This document shows, piece after piece, positions 7,568 through 16,534 of a DNA stretch of 59,493 nt. The position numbers and the translations under genes are program-made. The notes under the pieces were generated by a model. It was not told the DNA's origin. It saw only the letters and a program-made list of their open reading frames with translations, and ran no database searches. This DNA comes from an uncultured Oscillospiraceae bacterium (GTDB lineage Bacteria; Bacillota; Clostridia; Oscillospirales; Acutalibacteraceae), in NCBI GenBank assembly GCA_949297075.1, contig CASFRX010000004.1, forward strand, positions 1 to 59,493. The letters are read 5' to 3'. Position 1 is the first letter of the stretch; the number at the start of each line of letters is the position of its first letter.

Positions 7568-9787
7568 TTGAAATACGATTTTTCGTTTTTAAGCCTTTCA
7601 GCTGTTGGCAAAGCTGCGGAAAAAGCGGCGGAGCTTTTCAGCGAGGAAATAGAAAAAAGAGCAGGCTACAAGCCTTTTGACGCAGGCGAGCCCTGCATAA
7701 CGCTTGTGGCTGATGAAAGCATAGAGGATAAGGACAGCTTTTGTATATCCCTTGAGGGCAGCTGTTTAACCGTTAAAGCTCAAGGCATCAGAGGTTTAAT
7801 ATACGGATATTCTTATTTTCTGCGTAAATGTGTTTTTTCCGGCAGTAAAATTACTCTTATTAAAAATATATCGGGAAGCTATTCTCCCGATAAAAAAATC
7901 AGAGGACATCAATGCGGCTATCGCACCTGTCCTAATACATACGATGCTTGGGGAAAGGAGGAGTATCATCGCTTCTATCTTGATATTATGGCGTTTGGCT
8001 GTAATACCTGCGAGCATATACCCGGTGAGCCCTTTGACGAAAAAAATCCCCTGATGAAATATAAACCTATTGAGGTGGCGGCTTGGGGCAGTGAACTTGC
8101 CGATGAATTGGATTTGGATGTTTCCTGCTGGTACCCGAATGACGATAAGGAAACGGAAGAAGATGCTCTTGCAAGCCGAAAAGCAACCTTTGAGGCTATG
8201 CCTCGAATAGATGCCATATTCCCTCCCGGCGGCGACCCCGGCGAAATGGACGGCGATGCTTTTGTAAAGCGATGCATCAAAATTTCCCATGTTTTGAAGG
8301 AGGCTAAGCCAAATGCTCAGATGTGGCCTTCAGCTCAAAAGCCTCATTCAAAAATAACTTGGGCAGAAGATTTTCTGCGTGAGCTTGAAAAGCTCCCCGA
8401 TGAAATTGACGGCATTGTTTACGGACCAAATCATGCTTTGCCGCTTGATGAAATGCGCCGTAAGCTGCCCATGAAATATCCAATGCGCTTTTATCCCGAT
8501 ATCACTCATAATGTGCGCTGTGAATATCCGGTTCATTTCGACAGGGACGATTGGCACTATGCCTTGGCTTCAGCTCTCAGCAGAGAAAGCGTTAATCCCC
8601 GTCCCACGGAATTTAGACTTCTGCACAGGCTCACAAGGCAGTATTTTATAGGCAGCGTAAGCTATTCAGAGGGCGTTAACGACGATGTCAACAAGGCTGT
8701 ATGGAGCGATATGGATTATTTCGGTGAAGGTGTTTCCCTTTACGAAACTCTCTGCGATTATGCCAGATTCTTTATTTGGCAGGCAGATGCCAAGAGAATT
8801 GCAGACGGCATACTCGGCCTTGAGAAGAATTGGGAGGGCGACCCGGCGGAAAATCCCCATATTGATAGCACTCTTCAAATTTTTGAAGCAGAGCTTGAGA
8901 AGGCGCCTGAGCTTATATATAATTGGCGTTTTTTGCTCTGTCTTTTCCGTGCAAGGTGCGATGCTCTTGTGCGCCACCGCCGCCTCTTTGAGCTTGAGCT
9001 GATAGAGGATGCAAAAACACTTGTAAAGTCAGGCGACTTTACCGCCGCATATGATGCGCTTAAAACTGATTACGACAACGATTATTATAAGCTCCGTGCC
9101 TCTTTGGGTACATTGGCTGATAAGCTCTTTGAGCAAATAGGCATTCAGCTGGATGTGGAAAACTATTATGCTTCAGGTTGGGAGAGGGGAGCAACCCTTG
9201 ACACCATTGATTTGCCTGTCACCGACAGAGCTTGGCTGCTTAACCGCTTTGAGGCAGCAGAGGATATGCCTTATGATGAGGCAAAGGCTTTTATTGAGCG
9301 TGTATTTAACCGCAACAGGACTGAAAAGGGCGAATATTATTTCTCCCTTGCAGAACATGGTTTCGGTGTGCTAGGAGAAAAGCAGGTAGGCGAATTTTAT
9401 ATTGACTATCAGGGAGACCGTCCTGAGGTCAACAACGGCGCAATCCCCATGTGTATGCTCAAAGCCTATGACCACTATAATTTTGTTTGCAGGCTTGCAG
9501 GCTTCGAGCCGGATACGGATTACAAGCTGAGAATTACATTTAAAAAGGTTAATTATCCCACTATTGACGGCTTTTATATTAAAGCCAACGGCAATGAGAT
9601 TTACAGAGGACATTTCTTCGGCGGCGAAAAGGATGAGCAGTTTGAAAAAGAAATGCTCAACGAGAAATTCACCTGTGCAGTTTATGATTTGCCCGCGTCT
9701 GTTTTTGAAAACGGCTGTTTAAGGCTTGAAATAGGCGAAGACCATGTTGGAGTTATAATCCCTGAGTTTAAAATATATAAGAAATAG
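7568..9787 (+). CDS. Glycoside hydrolase-like protein (GH20/GH67 N-domain type)
   Basis: A 739-residue protein without a signal peptide. Residues 1-110 resemble the non-catalytic N-terminal domain found before the barrel in hexosaminidases and alpha-glucuronidases (IRGLIYGYSYFLR segment). Residues about 110-430 (from RGHQCGYR onwards) look like a TIM-barrel catalytic domain, followed by a helical part (about 430-620) and a beta-rich end. I cannot assign a family or catalytic residues with confidence. Translation probably begins at TTG 7568, seven bases after AAAAGGGTG. It is 17 bases upstream of the GH5 gene, so the two are likely co-transcribed and may act on the same glycan. Confidence 0.6.
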   Translation: MKYDFSFLSLSAVGKAAEKAAELFSEEIEKRAGYKPFDAGEPCITLVADESIEDKDSFCISLEGSCLTVKAQGIRGLIYGYSYFLRKCVFSGSKITLIKNISGSYSPDKKIRGHQCGYRTCPNTYDAWGKEEYHRFYLDIMAFGCNTCEHIPGEPFDEKNPLMKYKPIEVAAWGSELADELDLDVSCWYPNDDKETEEDALASRKATFEAMPRIDAIFPPGGDPGEMDGDAFVKRCIKISHVLKEAKPNAQMWPSAQKPHSKITWAEDFLRELEKLPDEIDGIVYGPNHALPLDEMRRKLPMKYPMRFYPDITHNVRCEYPVHFDRDDWHYALASALSRESVNPRPTEFRLLHRLTRQYFIGSVSYSEGVNDDVNKAVWSDMDYFGEGVSLYETLCDYARFFIWQADAKRIADGILGLEKNWEGDPAENPHIDSTLQIFEAELEKAPELIYNWRFLLCLFRARCDALVRHRRLFELELIEDAKTLVKSGDFTAAYDALKTDYDNDYYKLRASLGTLADKLFEQIGIQLDVENYYASGWERGATLDTIDLPVTDRAWLLNRFEAAEDMPYDEAKAFIERVFNRNRTEKGEYYFSLAEHGFGVLGEKQVGEFYIDYQGDRPEVNNGAIPMCMLKAYDHYNFVCRLAGFEPDTDYKLRITFKKVNYPTIDGFYIKANGNEIYRGHFFGGEKDEQFEKEMLNEKFTCAVYDLPASVFENGCLRLEIGEDHVGVIIPEFKIYKK

Positions 9788-9804
9788 AATGGAGAAAAAT
9801 CAAT

Positions 9805-11280
9805 ATGGAAAGAATAATTGTAAATGGAATGACCTTTACTGACTTGCAGGGCAGAGAGCGCATTTTCAACGGCGTAAATCTCTGCGACAAGGGTTGGTAC
9901 GATGCCGAAAAGAAGCAGCGCTGCCATGTTTATGAGTATGATGAGAAGATGTTCCGCACCTTGGCTGAAAAAGGAATGAACATCATCCGTCTCGGTATCA
10001 CTTGGGAGGCTGTTGAACCTCAGCCCGGTAAATATAATGATGAATACCTTGACGCTGTGCGCAAAATGATGGATATGTGTGAAAAATATTCCCTGTATGC
10101 CTACATTGATATGCATCAGGATTTGTATTCTCCCTTTGAAGGCGATTACGGCGACGGCGCTCCCGAATGGGCCTGTATTGCCGATGGCTATAAGTCTAAG
10201 CACGCAAAATTTGTTTGGGCAGAGGGATATTTCTGGGGCAAGGCAGTTCACGCTTGCTTTGATAATTTCTGGAACAATACAATGTATCAGGGCAAGGGCT
10301 TGCAGGATTATTTTGCCGATATGTGGGCGCATGTAGCCGAAAAGCTCGGCGACCATCCTGCGCTTTTCGGTTTTGATATGCTCAATGAGCCTTTCCCCGG
10401 CAAAGACGGAGGCAGAGTTTTCAAAAAATTGATTGCAGGGCTTATAAAAGTAACCCTCACCGATAAGAGAATAAAGAAAGGCAAGCTGATTAAGGATGCC
10501 TTGAAAATGGATATTCCTGCTGTTCTGGATCAATACAACGGCGGTATTCTTCGTGATGTTGCAAAGAGTGGAGAGGAGCTTATCGCTAAGTTTGACCGTG
10601 AACGCTATACGCCTTTTCTCAACAAGGTGGCAGGCAGAATCCGTGAAGTTACCGATAAGGGAATAATGTTTATTGATAACTGTTATTATTCAAACCTTTC
10701 CATTCCCTGCAAGGCAGGCCCCATAACCTATGGGGACAAGCTTGAAACTCAGGTATGCTTTGCGCCTCACGGCTATGATTTCATGGTTGATACCGATTTG
10801 TACAAACACGCAAGCTCCTCACGCACGGATACAATATTCGGCGAACACGCAAACACACAGAGCCGCTTAGGCGTCCCTGTGATTGTGGGTGAATGGGGCG
10901 GCTATTCGGAGGGTAACGAATGGTATCCTCATGTGCATCATCTGCTCAAATTCTTCGATGATCGCAAGTGGAGCAACACTTATTGGGCATTTCATGAAGG
11001 TATGCTCGGCGACCCTCTTATGGATGAACTCAACAGACCTTATCCGAGAGCTGTTACGGGCGAAATAAAGGCATATTGCCATGATAGAAAGGCAAACACC
11101 TTTACACTTGAATATGAGCAGAAGGCAGAGTTTGACTGCGAAACAATCGTATATCTGCCACGAGAGCCAAAGACGGTTGAATGCAGCGGCGAATATACAA
11201 TCAAAGCGCTTACATACGGCGGCTATGAGCTGAGAATTAAAACAGCTCCCGGCAGGCACAGAGTAAAAGCAGAATTTTAA
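9805..11280 (+). CDS. GH5 endoglycoceramidase-like glycosidase
   Basis: A 491-residue GH5 enzyme. DMHQDLYS (102-109) and GFDMLNEPFPG (189-199) match the endoglycoceramidase branch of GH5, which releases the intact glycan from glycosphingolipids. E195 is the predicted acid/base and E363 in VGEWGG the predicted nucleophile. A C-terminal beta-sandwich-like stretch (about 410-491) follows the barrel. No signal peptide is present, although characterised endoglycoceramidases are exported. A plain beta-glucosidase or other GH5 activity is possible. ATGGAGAAAAATCAAT lies before the ATG. Upstream is the glycosidase-like gene; 42 bases downstream is a secreted protein gene. Confidence 0.75.
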   Translation: MERIIVNGMTFTDLQGRERIFNGVNLCDKGWYDAEKKQRCHVYEYDEKMFRTLAEKGMNIIRLGITWEAVEPQPGKYNDEYLDAVRKMMDMCEKYSLYAYIDMHQDLYSPFEGDYGDGAPEWACIADGYKSKHAKFVWAEGYFWGKAVHACFDNFWNNTMYQGKGLQDYFADMWAHVAEKLGDHPALFGFDMLNEPFPGKDGGRVFKKLIAGLIKVTLTDKRIKKGKLIKDALKMDIPAVLDQYNGGILRDVAKSGEELIAKFDRERYTPFLNKVAGRIREVTDKGIMFIDNCYYSNLSIPCKAGPITYGDKLETQVCFAPHGYDFMVDTDLYKHASSSRTDTIFGEHANTQSRLGVPVIVGEWGGYSEGNEWYPHVHHLLKFFDDRKWSNTYWAFHEGMLGDPLMDELNRPYPRAVTGEIKAYCHDRKANTFTLEYEQKAEFDCETIVYLPREPKTVECSGEYTIKALTYGGYELRIKTAPGRHRVKAEF

Positions 11281-11322
11281 ATTTGAAGCAGAACGGATAG
11301 CAGAATTAAGGAGTATATAAAG

Positions 11323-12165
11323 ATGAAAAAGTTGACTGCTGTAGCAGTGGTTTTGCTGGTTTTGAGCGTAGCTGCCGCCATAGGGGTTACGGTTTGGGTT
11401 AACAATAGCAGTAAGCCTGTGGCTGAGCCGCAGGAAACAACACAGGCGACAACTGCTTCTGAGCCCAGCGGAGCAGATTCAAGCGAGCCTGTCAGCGAAA
11501 GCGGCACGGAGAAGGCTACCGTTGCGGAGGAGGCATCTCGTTTGAGCCTGAATTACGAAACAACGGCTCCGTTTAAGGCTAAAAGCAAAAAAAGAATCTT
11601 TAAAAATCAGAGCAAGCGTTTCAAACTGTATAAGACAGTGTTCGACAAAATGTTTGATGCAGAAAATGCCGATGTTTTCTTCTACGATATTACCCACGAC
11701 GGGCAGGCAGATATGCTGGTAATCAGCCCTCTTGTTAATGAAAAAACAGGTAAAACCTCCGGCAAAATTTTGCAGCTGTTTACTGTAACGCAAGAAAACA
11801 CGGTTACGGAAATCTTCCGTGATTACGGCGGCATAACAGCTTCAGGTCACGGATTTTCCTGCTATGTTACCGAGAGCGACGGCAAGGATTGTCTGCTAAT
11901 AGTCAAGGATGAGCTTAATGACGGAATAGGAAAACTCTCATACAGTGTGTGCTATGTTTTAGAAGACGGCACTGTTGTGACTCAGGCAATGGGGCAGTAT
12001 GCTACACCTGACGGCATAGATAACGAAAACGAAGAAGCTCTTGATCGATATTCAAAAGAAGCTGAAAAACTCATGGATGCGGCGCATACCGTGCTCTTTG
12101 ATTACCGATATCCAAAAGCAGTATCGTCAAAGGCGGATAAGGCGTTCGGAGAATATATAAAATAA
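11323..12165 (+). CDS. Hypothetical exported protein with Thr/Ser-rich linker
   Basis: A 280-residue protein with one N-terminal hydrophobic segment (about 5-27, signal anchor or signal peptide; no lipobox cysteine), a Thr/Ser/Glu-rich spacer (about 34-75) and a globular domain from about 90. The domain holds YDITHDGQADMLVI, a pattern like calcium-binding FG-GAP or EF-hand-like loops in extracellular domains of unknown function. AAGGAGTATATAAAG precedes the ATG. It is the last gene of the glycosidase operon and ends before a bidirectional terminator. Function unknown. Confidence 0.75.
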   Translation: MKKLTAVAVVLLVLSVAAAIGVTVWVNNSSKPVAEPQETTQATTASEPSGADSSEPVSESGTEKATVAEEASRLSLNYETTAPFKAKSKKRIFKNQSKRFKLYKTVFDKMFDAENADVFFYDITHDGQADMLVISPLVNEKTGKTSGKILQLFTVTQENTVTEIFRDYGGITASGHGFSCYVTESDGKDCLLIVKDELNDGIGKLSYSVCYVLEDGTVVTQAMGQYATPDGIDNENEEALDRYSKEAEKLMDAAHTVLFDYRYPKAVSSKADKAFGEYIK

Positions 12166-12175
12166 TTGAGAATAA

Positions 12176-12224
12176 TAAAAAAACTAAGGCTAAGGGATTT
12201 CAAACCCTTAGCCTTGGCTTTTTA
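12176..12224. terminator. Bidirectional intrinsic terminator
   Basis: An 11-bp perfect stem (12186-12196 with 12205-12215) and an 8-base loop. It is flanked by CTTTTT on the plus strand and by an A run at 12176-12183, so it can end both the plus-strand operon and the pnp transcript. Confidence 0.85.
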
Positions 12225-12237
12225 GTTGATACTTAAA

Positions 12238-14439
12238 TTAGTTGCGAGGCTTTCTGTCGCCCTTGCGGAAATCTTTTTTGGGGCCGGAATGTCTGGGAGC
12301 GTCAGAAATTGTGTTTTCGGGAACCATGCCCTCAATCTCAATTAAAGCATCTCTTCTGGAGAGGTTGAGTCTGCCCTGATCGTCAATTTCAAGAACCTTA
12401 ACGATAACTTCATCGCCTACTGCAACAACATCTTCAACCTTTTTCGTGCGCTTTACATCAAGGCGGCTGATGTGTACAAGTCCCTCCTTGCCGGGAGCGA
12501 TTTCAACAAATGCGCCGAAATCCATGATGCGGGTAACAACGCCGTTGTAGAATGAGCCGGGTTCGGGGTCGTTGGCGATTGTTTCAACAATGAAGAGAGC
12601 TCGTTTAGCGTCTTCCATATCTAATGCGCAGATGAAGATTGAACCGTCTTCCTCAACATCAACCTTACAGTTACATTCTGCACAAATCTTCTGAATAACC
12701 TTGCCCTGCTTTCCGATAACCTCGCTGATTTTATCAACGGGAATCTTTGTTGTGAGCATCTTGGGAGCATACTTGGAAAGCTCTGCTCTGGGTTCGGCAA
12801 TGCACTTGAGCATTACTTCGTCGAGAATCTGGCAACGGGCTGTGTATGTCTTGTCGAGAGCCTCACGGATAATAGCAGGAGTAAGGCCGTGTACCTTGAG
12901 GTCCATCTGAATAGCTGTGATACCCTTCTTGGAGCCTGCAACTTTGAAGTCCATATCGCCGAAGAAATCTTCAAGACCCTGGATATCAACCATAGTCATG
13001 AAACGGTCGCCCTCGGTGACAAGGCCGCAGGAGATGCCTGCAACGGGAGCCTTAATGGGAACACCGGCTGCCATGAGGGAAAGGGTTGAACCGCAAACAG
13101 AAGCCTGAGAGGTTGAACCGTTTGAGGAGAGAACTTCGGAAACAAGGCGGATGCAGTAGGGAAATTCCTCAACGCTGGGGATAACGGGCAGAAGCGCCTT
13201 TTCGGCAAGTGCACCGTGGCCGATTTCACGGCGGCCGGGACCTCTTGAGGGTCTTGTTTCACCAACGGAATATGAGGGGAAGTTGTAGTGGTGCATATAG
13301 CGCTTTGTTGTTTCGTTGTCAATGCCGTCGAGGAGCTGAGCGTCGCTCATGGGACCGAGGGTTGTTACAGTGAGAACCTGGGTCTGACCGCGTGTGAACA
13401 TACCTGTGCCGTGAGCTCTGTCAAGCAGGTCAATTTCTGCTGCAAGGGGACGGACATCGTTAATGCCTCTGCCGTCAACACGCTTGTTGTCGTCAAGAAG
13501 CCAGCGGCGGACAACATATTTCTGTGTTTTATAAAGGCAATCGTCGATTTTTGCGATTTCTTCGGGATAAACTTCATCAAACTTGGCATGAACGGCTTCG
13601 TAGATGGGTTTGAGCCTTTCGTCTCGGATGCGTTTATCGTCTGTGTCAAGAGCTGCACGGATATCCTCAATGGCAAAATCCTTGATAGCTTCGTACATTT
13701 CCGGAGCAGGATCGTTTGAGGGGAACTCAATCTTCTCTTTGCCGCATTCAGCCTTGATGGAGTTGATAAATTCAACAATTTTCTGGTTTTCTGCGTGTGC
13801 AAACATAATGCCGTTGTACATCTCATCGTTTGTAACTTCGTTTGCACAAGCTTCAATCATGGCAACGAGGTCAGCTGTTGAAGCGACTGTAACATACATA
13901 TCGCTCTTTTCTTTCTGCTCCGCCGTGGGGTTGATGATGTATTCGCCGTCAATCATGCCGACAACAACGCCGGAAATGGGGCCTTCCCACGGAATTTCGG
14001 AAATAGAGATTGCAATGGAAACGCCGAGCATAGCTGTGATTTCAGGTGAGCAATCGGGGTCAACAGACATAACTGTTGCAACAACGCCGACATCGTTTCT
14101 CATATCCTTGGGGAAGAGAGGACGAATGGGGCGGTCGATAACACGGGAAGCAAGAGTTGCCTTCTCGCTTGCTTTGCCCTCACGGCGCTGGAATGAGCCG
14201 GGGATACGGCCTACGGAGTAAAGCTTCTCTTCAAAGTCAACAGAGAGGGGGAAGAAATCAACTCCCTCACGGGGTTTAGCTGCCATGGTTGCGGTGCAAA
14301 GCACATTTGTTTCGCCGTAACGAACCATACATGCGCCGCCTGCAAGCTCTGCCATCTTGCCGATTTCTACAACAAAGGGACGGCCTGCAATTTCAGTTTT
14401 AAAAGTTTTGAATGTGTCAAAATTTCTTAAAGTCATCAT
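12238..14439 (-). CDS. pnp: Polyribonucleotide nucleotidyltransferase (PNPase)
   Basis: A 733-residue PNPase, a phosphorolytic 3'-5' exoribonuclease acting in RNA decay. It has two RNase PH domains (about 10-145 and 320-545, the second with the GPGRREIGHG phosphate/RNA-binding segment), a helical linker, a KH domain (GKQGKVIQ at about 570-577) and an S1 domain (about 630-700). Length and domain order are normal; the tail is short and basic. It lies downstream of rpsO in the widely conserved order rpsO-pnp. The 231-base spacer holds the rpsO terminator and a 102-base hairpin that may control pnp. Confidence 0.98.
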   Translation of the reverse strand: MMTLRNFDTFKTFKTEIAGRPFVVEIGKMAELAGGACMVRYGETNVLCTATMAAKPREGVDFFPLSVDFEEKLYSVGRIPGSFQRREGKASEKATLASRVIDRPIRPLFPKDMRNDVGVVATVMSVDPDCSPEITAMLGVSIAISISEIPWEGPISGVVVGMIDGEYIINPTAEQKEKSDMYVTVASTADLVAMIEACANEVTNDEMYNGIMFAHAENQKIVEFINSIKAECGKEKIEFPSNDPAPEMYEAIKDFAIEDIRAALDTDDKRIRDERLKPIYEAVHAKFDEVYPEEIAKIDDCLYKTQKYVVRRWLLDDNKRVDGRGINDVRPLAAEIDLLDRAHGTGMFTRGQTQVLTVTTLGPMSDAQLLDGIDNETTKRYMHHYNFPSYSVGETRPSRGPGRREIGHGALAEKALLPVIPSVEEFPYCIRLVSEVLSSNGSTSQASVCGSTLSLMAAGVPIKAPVAGISCGLVTEGDRFMTMVDIQGLEDFFGDMDFKVAGSKKGITAIQMDLKVHGLTPAIIREALDKTYTARCQILDEVMLKCIAEPRAELSKYAPKMLTTKIPVDKISEVIGKQGKVIQKICAECNCKVDVEEDGSIFICALDMEDAKRALFIVETIANDPEPGSFYNGVVTRIMDFGAFVEIAPGKEGLVHISRLDVKRTKKVEDVVAVGDEVIVKVLEIDDQGRLNLSRRDALIEIEGMVPENTISDAPRHSGPKKDFRKGDRKPRN

Positions 14440-14475
14440 TTTGGTTTACCTCTTTCTTTCAAATTTTTATATTTT

Positions 14476-14577
14476 CCGGAAAGCGGCTCTGACTTTTACT
14501 TTTAGCAATAAATAAAACATTTGAATAGCCTAACTCAAACGCTTTATTTACCGCTAAAGTGGCCGGCAGCTTTCCGG
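14476..14577 (-). ncRNA. Long imperfect hairpin in the pnp leader RNA
   Basis: In the minus-strand transcript, 14535-14560 pairs with 14498-14524 over 26 base pairs including four G-U wobbles and one bulged A. A second stem, CCGGAAAGC with GCTTTCCGG (14569-14577 with 14476-14484), closes the base across an internal loop. In the plus-strand RNA the four wobbles would be A-C mismatches, so the structure fits the pnp-sense RNA only. By analogy with E. coli, where RNase III cuts a pnp leader stem and PNPase then represses itself, this may be an autoregulatory processing site; that role is inference. Confidence 0.75.
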
Positions 14578-14622
14578 TTATTAACGGTTTAAAGCGGAAC
14601 AAAAAAATTCTCTTTTCAAAAT

Positions 14623-14657
14623 TGCAGGGCGGCAACCGAGGTGGAAGCCGCCCTTGC
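14623..14657 (-). terminator. rpsO terminator
   Basis: A stem of GGGCGGC (14647-14653 on the minus strand) with GCCGCCC (14627-14633), extended by GCA/TGC with one bulge, is followed by AATTTTG and later a longer T run. It would end or weaken transcription between rpsO and pnp; I saw no strong separate promoter for pnp, so readthrough probably supplies pnp. Confidence 0.7.
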
Positions 14658-14670
14658 GGGTAAACGATTT

Positions 14671-14934
14671 TTATTTACGAAGGCCGAGTCTTGCAACGAT
14701 AGAACGGTAACGCTCAATGTCTACCTTCTGAAGATATGCAAGAAGGTTGCGTCTGTGACCGACCATCTTGAGAAGGCCACGGCGTGAGTGATGATCCTTG
14801 TGGTGCTCTTTAAGGTGAGCAGTAAGGTCATTGATTCTCTTTGTGAGTACAGCAATCTGTACTTCGGGAGAACCTGTGTCGCCCTCGTGAATAGCGTATT
14901 CGGCGATGATTGCCTGCTTTTCTGCGTTTGTCAT
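14671..14934 (-). CDS. rpsO: 30S ribosomal protein S15
   Basis: An 87-residue S15, the usual length, a primary 16S rRNA binder in the platform of the small subunit. The conserved [11 protein letters not shown] (17-27), [15 protein letters not shown] (about 40-54) and [10 protein letters not shown] segments are intact. GAGGTG precedes the ATG. It has its own consensus-like promoter (15040-15068) and a structured leader of about 100 bases in which S15 autoregulation is plausible. Confidence 0.98.
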   Translation of the reverse strand: MTNAEKQAIIAEYAIHEGDTGSPEVQIAVLTKRINDLTAHLKEHHKDHHSRRGLLKMVGHRRNLLAYLQKVDIERYRSIVARLGLRK

Positions 14935-14940
14935 TTGTTT

Positions 14941-15033
14941 TCACCTCATTATTATTATTTGTTCACAGCCCCAGTCAAGGGTAGGTGCTTACCTCGTTGA
15001 GGTTTAGTCCCTGAACCGAGAGGGGGAACGTAC
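14941..15033 (-). promoter_or_regulatory. Candidate S15-binding leader of rpsO
   Basis: The leader between the predicted start site and the ribosome binding site contains small GC-rich helices, for example ACCTC-AAC-GAGGT (14991-15003) and ACCC/GGGG just before the ribosome binding site. S15 represses its own translation through such leaders in several phyla; which class this is cannot be settled by eye. Confidence 0.4.
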
Positions 15034-15039
15034 AAAGGG

Positions 15040-15068
15040 ATTATAACACATCTTTTTCAATCTGTAAA
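15040..15068 (-). promoter_or_regulatory. Sigma-A promoter of rpsO
   Basis: On the minus strand TTTACA, 17 bases, TATAAT, about 105 bases upstream of the rpsO ATG. Confidence 0.85.
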
Positions 15069-15124
15069 GAGATTTTTTTCAGTTTGTGTTATTTTGTCCT
15101 TTTTGTTTAATTTTATTCTTAGGT

Positions 15125-16369
15125 TTAGCCGTGATATTCAGTGGTCAAGCCCTGCTCATCGTAGAGGAAAACAGCTTCAAGCATGATGTTTATACCTGTT
15201 TCGATGGATTTGAGGTCAATGTTGTCGCCGGTGTCAAGCCTTGTGTGGTAGTATCTTGCAGGCGCAGGGTCCATAGCGGCAAGAGTTGCGCCGGCAAAGC
15301 CTGCCTTGCAAACTGCTGCTGCATCGGAAGCACCGAGGAAGATTGATTTAAAGGGAAGATCCATGCCTGCATTGAGAGCGGCCTGCTTGAGAAGCGCACA
15401 AACACGCTCGTCTGACTTTACGGTGAAGGTCATATCACGGCTGTAGATAGCATAGAAATCGAAATCACGCAGAGTATCAACACCGATGAAAACGGTTTCC
15501 ATATCTTCAAGCTCTTTTTTGTGCTGCTTTGCAAAAGCCTTTGCGCCTCTGAGGCCTGCTTCTTCAGCACCTGTGAGAAGTGCCCAGACTTCAACATCTT
15601 CAAAGCGAAGGTCGTTGTCTTTGAGATATTTGAGTACAGCCATGGAAGCGACTGCGCCTGTGAGATTGTCGTTTGCGCCCTCGACAGGTTTTTTGTAGTT
15701 GAGGAAAAAGATTGCAAAAGCGTAAAGAATACACCATACAAGGAGAACCCACTTCATAATATCCATGAAGAGATTGTCGGGGCTGCCTGCAACAAGGGCA
15801 TAAATCTGCGCAGCAAGTGCGATAACGATACCGACAACTGCGCCGCCGATTACGAAAGTAACAAGAGGAGGGCCGCCGAGATATGTATAGCGCCATTCGT
15901 AGGAGGAGTCGCTGTGGCCTGAAACGATAATGCGCTTTTTAGCTGTACCTTTTGCGTTGTATTTTGCAACAACATTGCGTGAGGTTCGTTTGGGGAAGAA
16001 GGGGTCAAGGGTTTCGCCGTAGAACAAAAACTCTGTTACAATAAAGAACAGGCAGATTATGCTGAGAACGAGCGAAACAACGGGAATGTTGAGTGCAAAG
16101 AAAAGAATGTTTGCAATTATCATGATAATTGCACAAAGGGGAACCCAACCGAGGAATGCTTTGGGGTGCAGGTCGAAAGGCTCGATTGAAACGCTGTCTG
16201 CGTATTTTTCAAGCTCTTTTGCAAATCTTTCCTGTGCGATTTTTTCGTTTTCTTCGCCTGTGGGACGAGGGCCGATGTTTTTGCAAACATCTTTGATTTG
16301 CCTTGCTGTGTAGTTTGCGTATTCACGCAGCTTCGGCTTGTAATTTTGGATACTTTCTGATGCTTTCAA
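15125..16369 (-). CDS. Membrane-associated M28-family zinc peptidase
   Basis: A 414-residue protein combining a membrane region with an M28 aminopeptidase fold. Hydrophobic segments lie around residues 75-125 and 175-235. Metal-site signatures are SGHSDS, GANDNLTG, the paired acid GAEEAGLRG, GVDT and the late HTRLDT, in the M28 order. The start is set at TTG 16369, seven bases after GGGAG; an upstream in-frame TTG at 16393 would swallow this ribosome binding site. The catalytic part is probably folded around the membrane segments, as in other clostridial homologues. Substrate unknown. Divergent from the NlpA lipoprotein gene. Confidence 0.85.
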   Translation of the reverse strand: MKASESIQNYKPKLREYANYTARQIKDVCKNIGPRPTGEENEKIAQERFAKELEKYADSVSIEPFDLHPKAFLGWVPLCAIIMIIANILFFALNIPVVSLVLSIICLFFIVTEFLFYGETLDPFFPKRTSRNVVAKYNAKGTAKKRIIVSGHSDSSYEWRYTYLGGPPLVTFVIGGAVVGIVIALAAQIYALVAGSPDNLFMDIMKWVLLVWCILYAFAIFFLNYKKPVEGANDNLTGAVASMAVLKYLKDNDLRFEDVEVWALLTGAEEAGLRGAKAFAKQHKKELEDMETVFIGVDTLRDFDFYAIYSRDMTFTVKSDERVCALLKQAALNAGMDLPFKSIFLGASDAAAVCKAGFAGATLAAMDPAPARYYHTRLDTGDNIDLKSIETGINIMLEAVFLYDEQGLTTEYHG

Positions 16370-16405
16370 ATGATATCTCCCTTTCTGTAACAAAACTTAA
16401 AAATT

Positions 16406-16433
16406 ATTATAGCAAATTCTGCGAACAATGCAA
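16406..16433 (-). promoter_or_regulatory. Promoter of the M28 peptidase gene
   Basis: Minus strand TTGCAT, 16 bases, TATAAT, ending about 37 bases before the TTG start. Confidence 0.6.
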
Positions 16434-16470
16434 GGGTGAAACTATAAAATTCGTATATTATTTTATTGTC

Positions 16471-16499
16471 TTGAAAAAATCAAAAACATATGATAATAT
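16471..16499 (+). promoter_or_regulatory. Promoter of the NlpA-mnmA-glmU run
   Basis: TTGAAA, 17 bases, TAATAT, about 36 bases before the ATG at 16535. Confidence 0.6.
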
Positions 16500-16534
16500 T
16501 AGTTATAATCAAAATTCAAGGTGGAGAATTATAC

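Noticed and set aside
9682..10533. Minus-strand open frame antisense to the GH5 gene
   Set aside because: The plus strand encodes an intact GH5 enzyme with both catalytic glutamates; the antisense frame has no motif or ribosome binding site.
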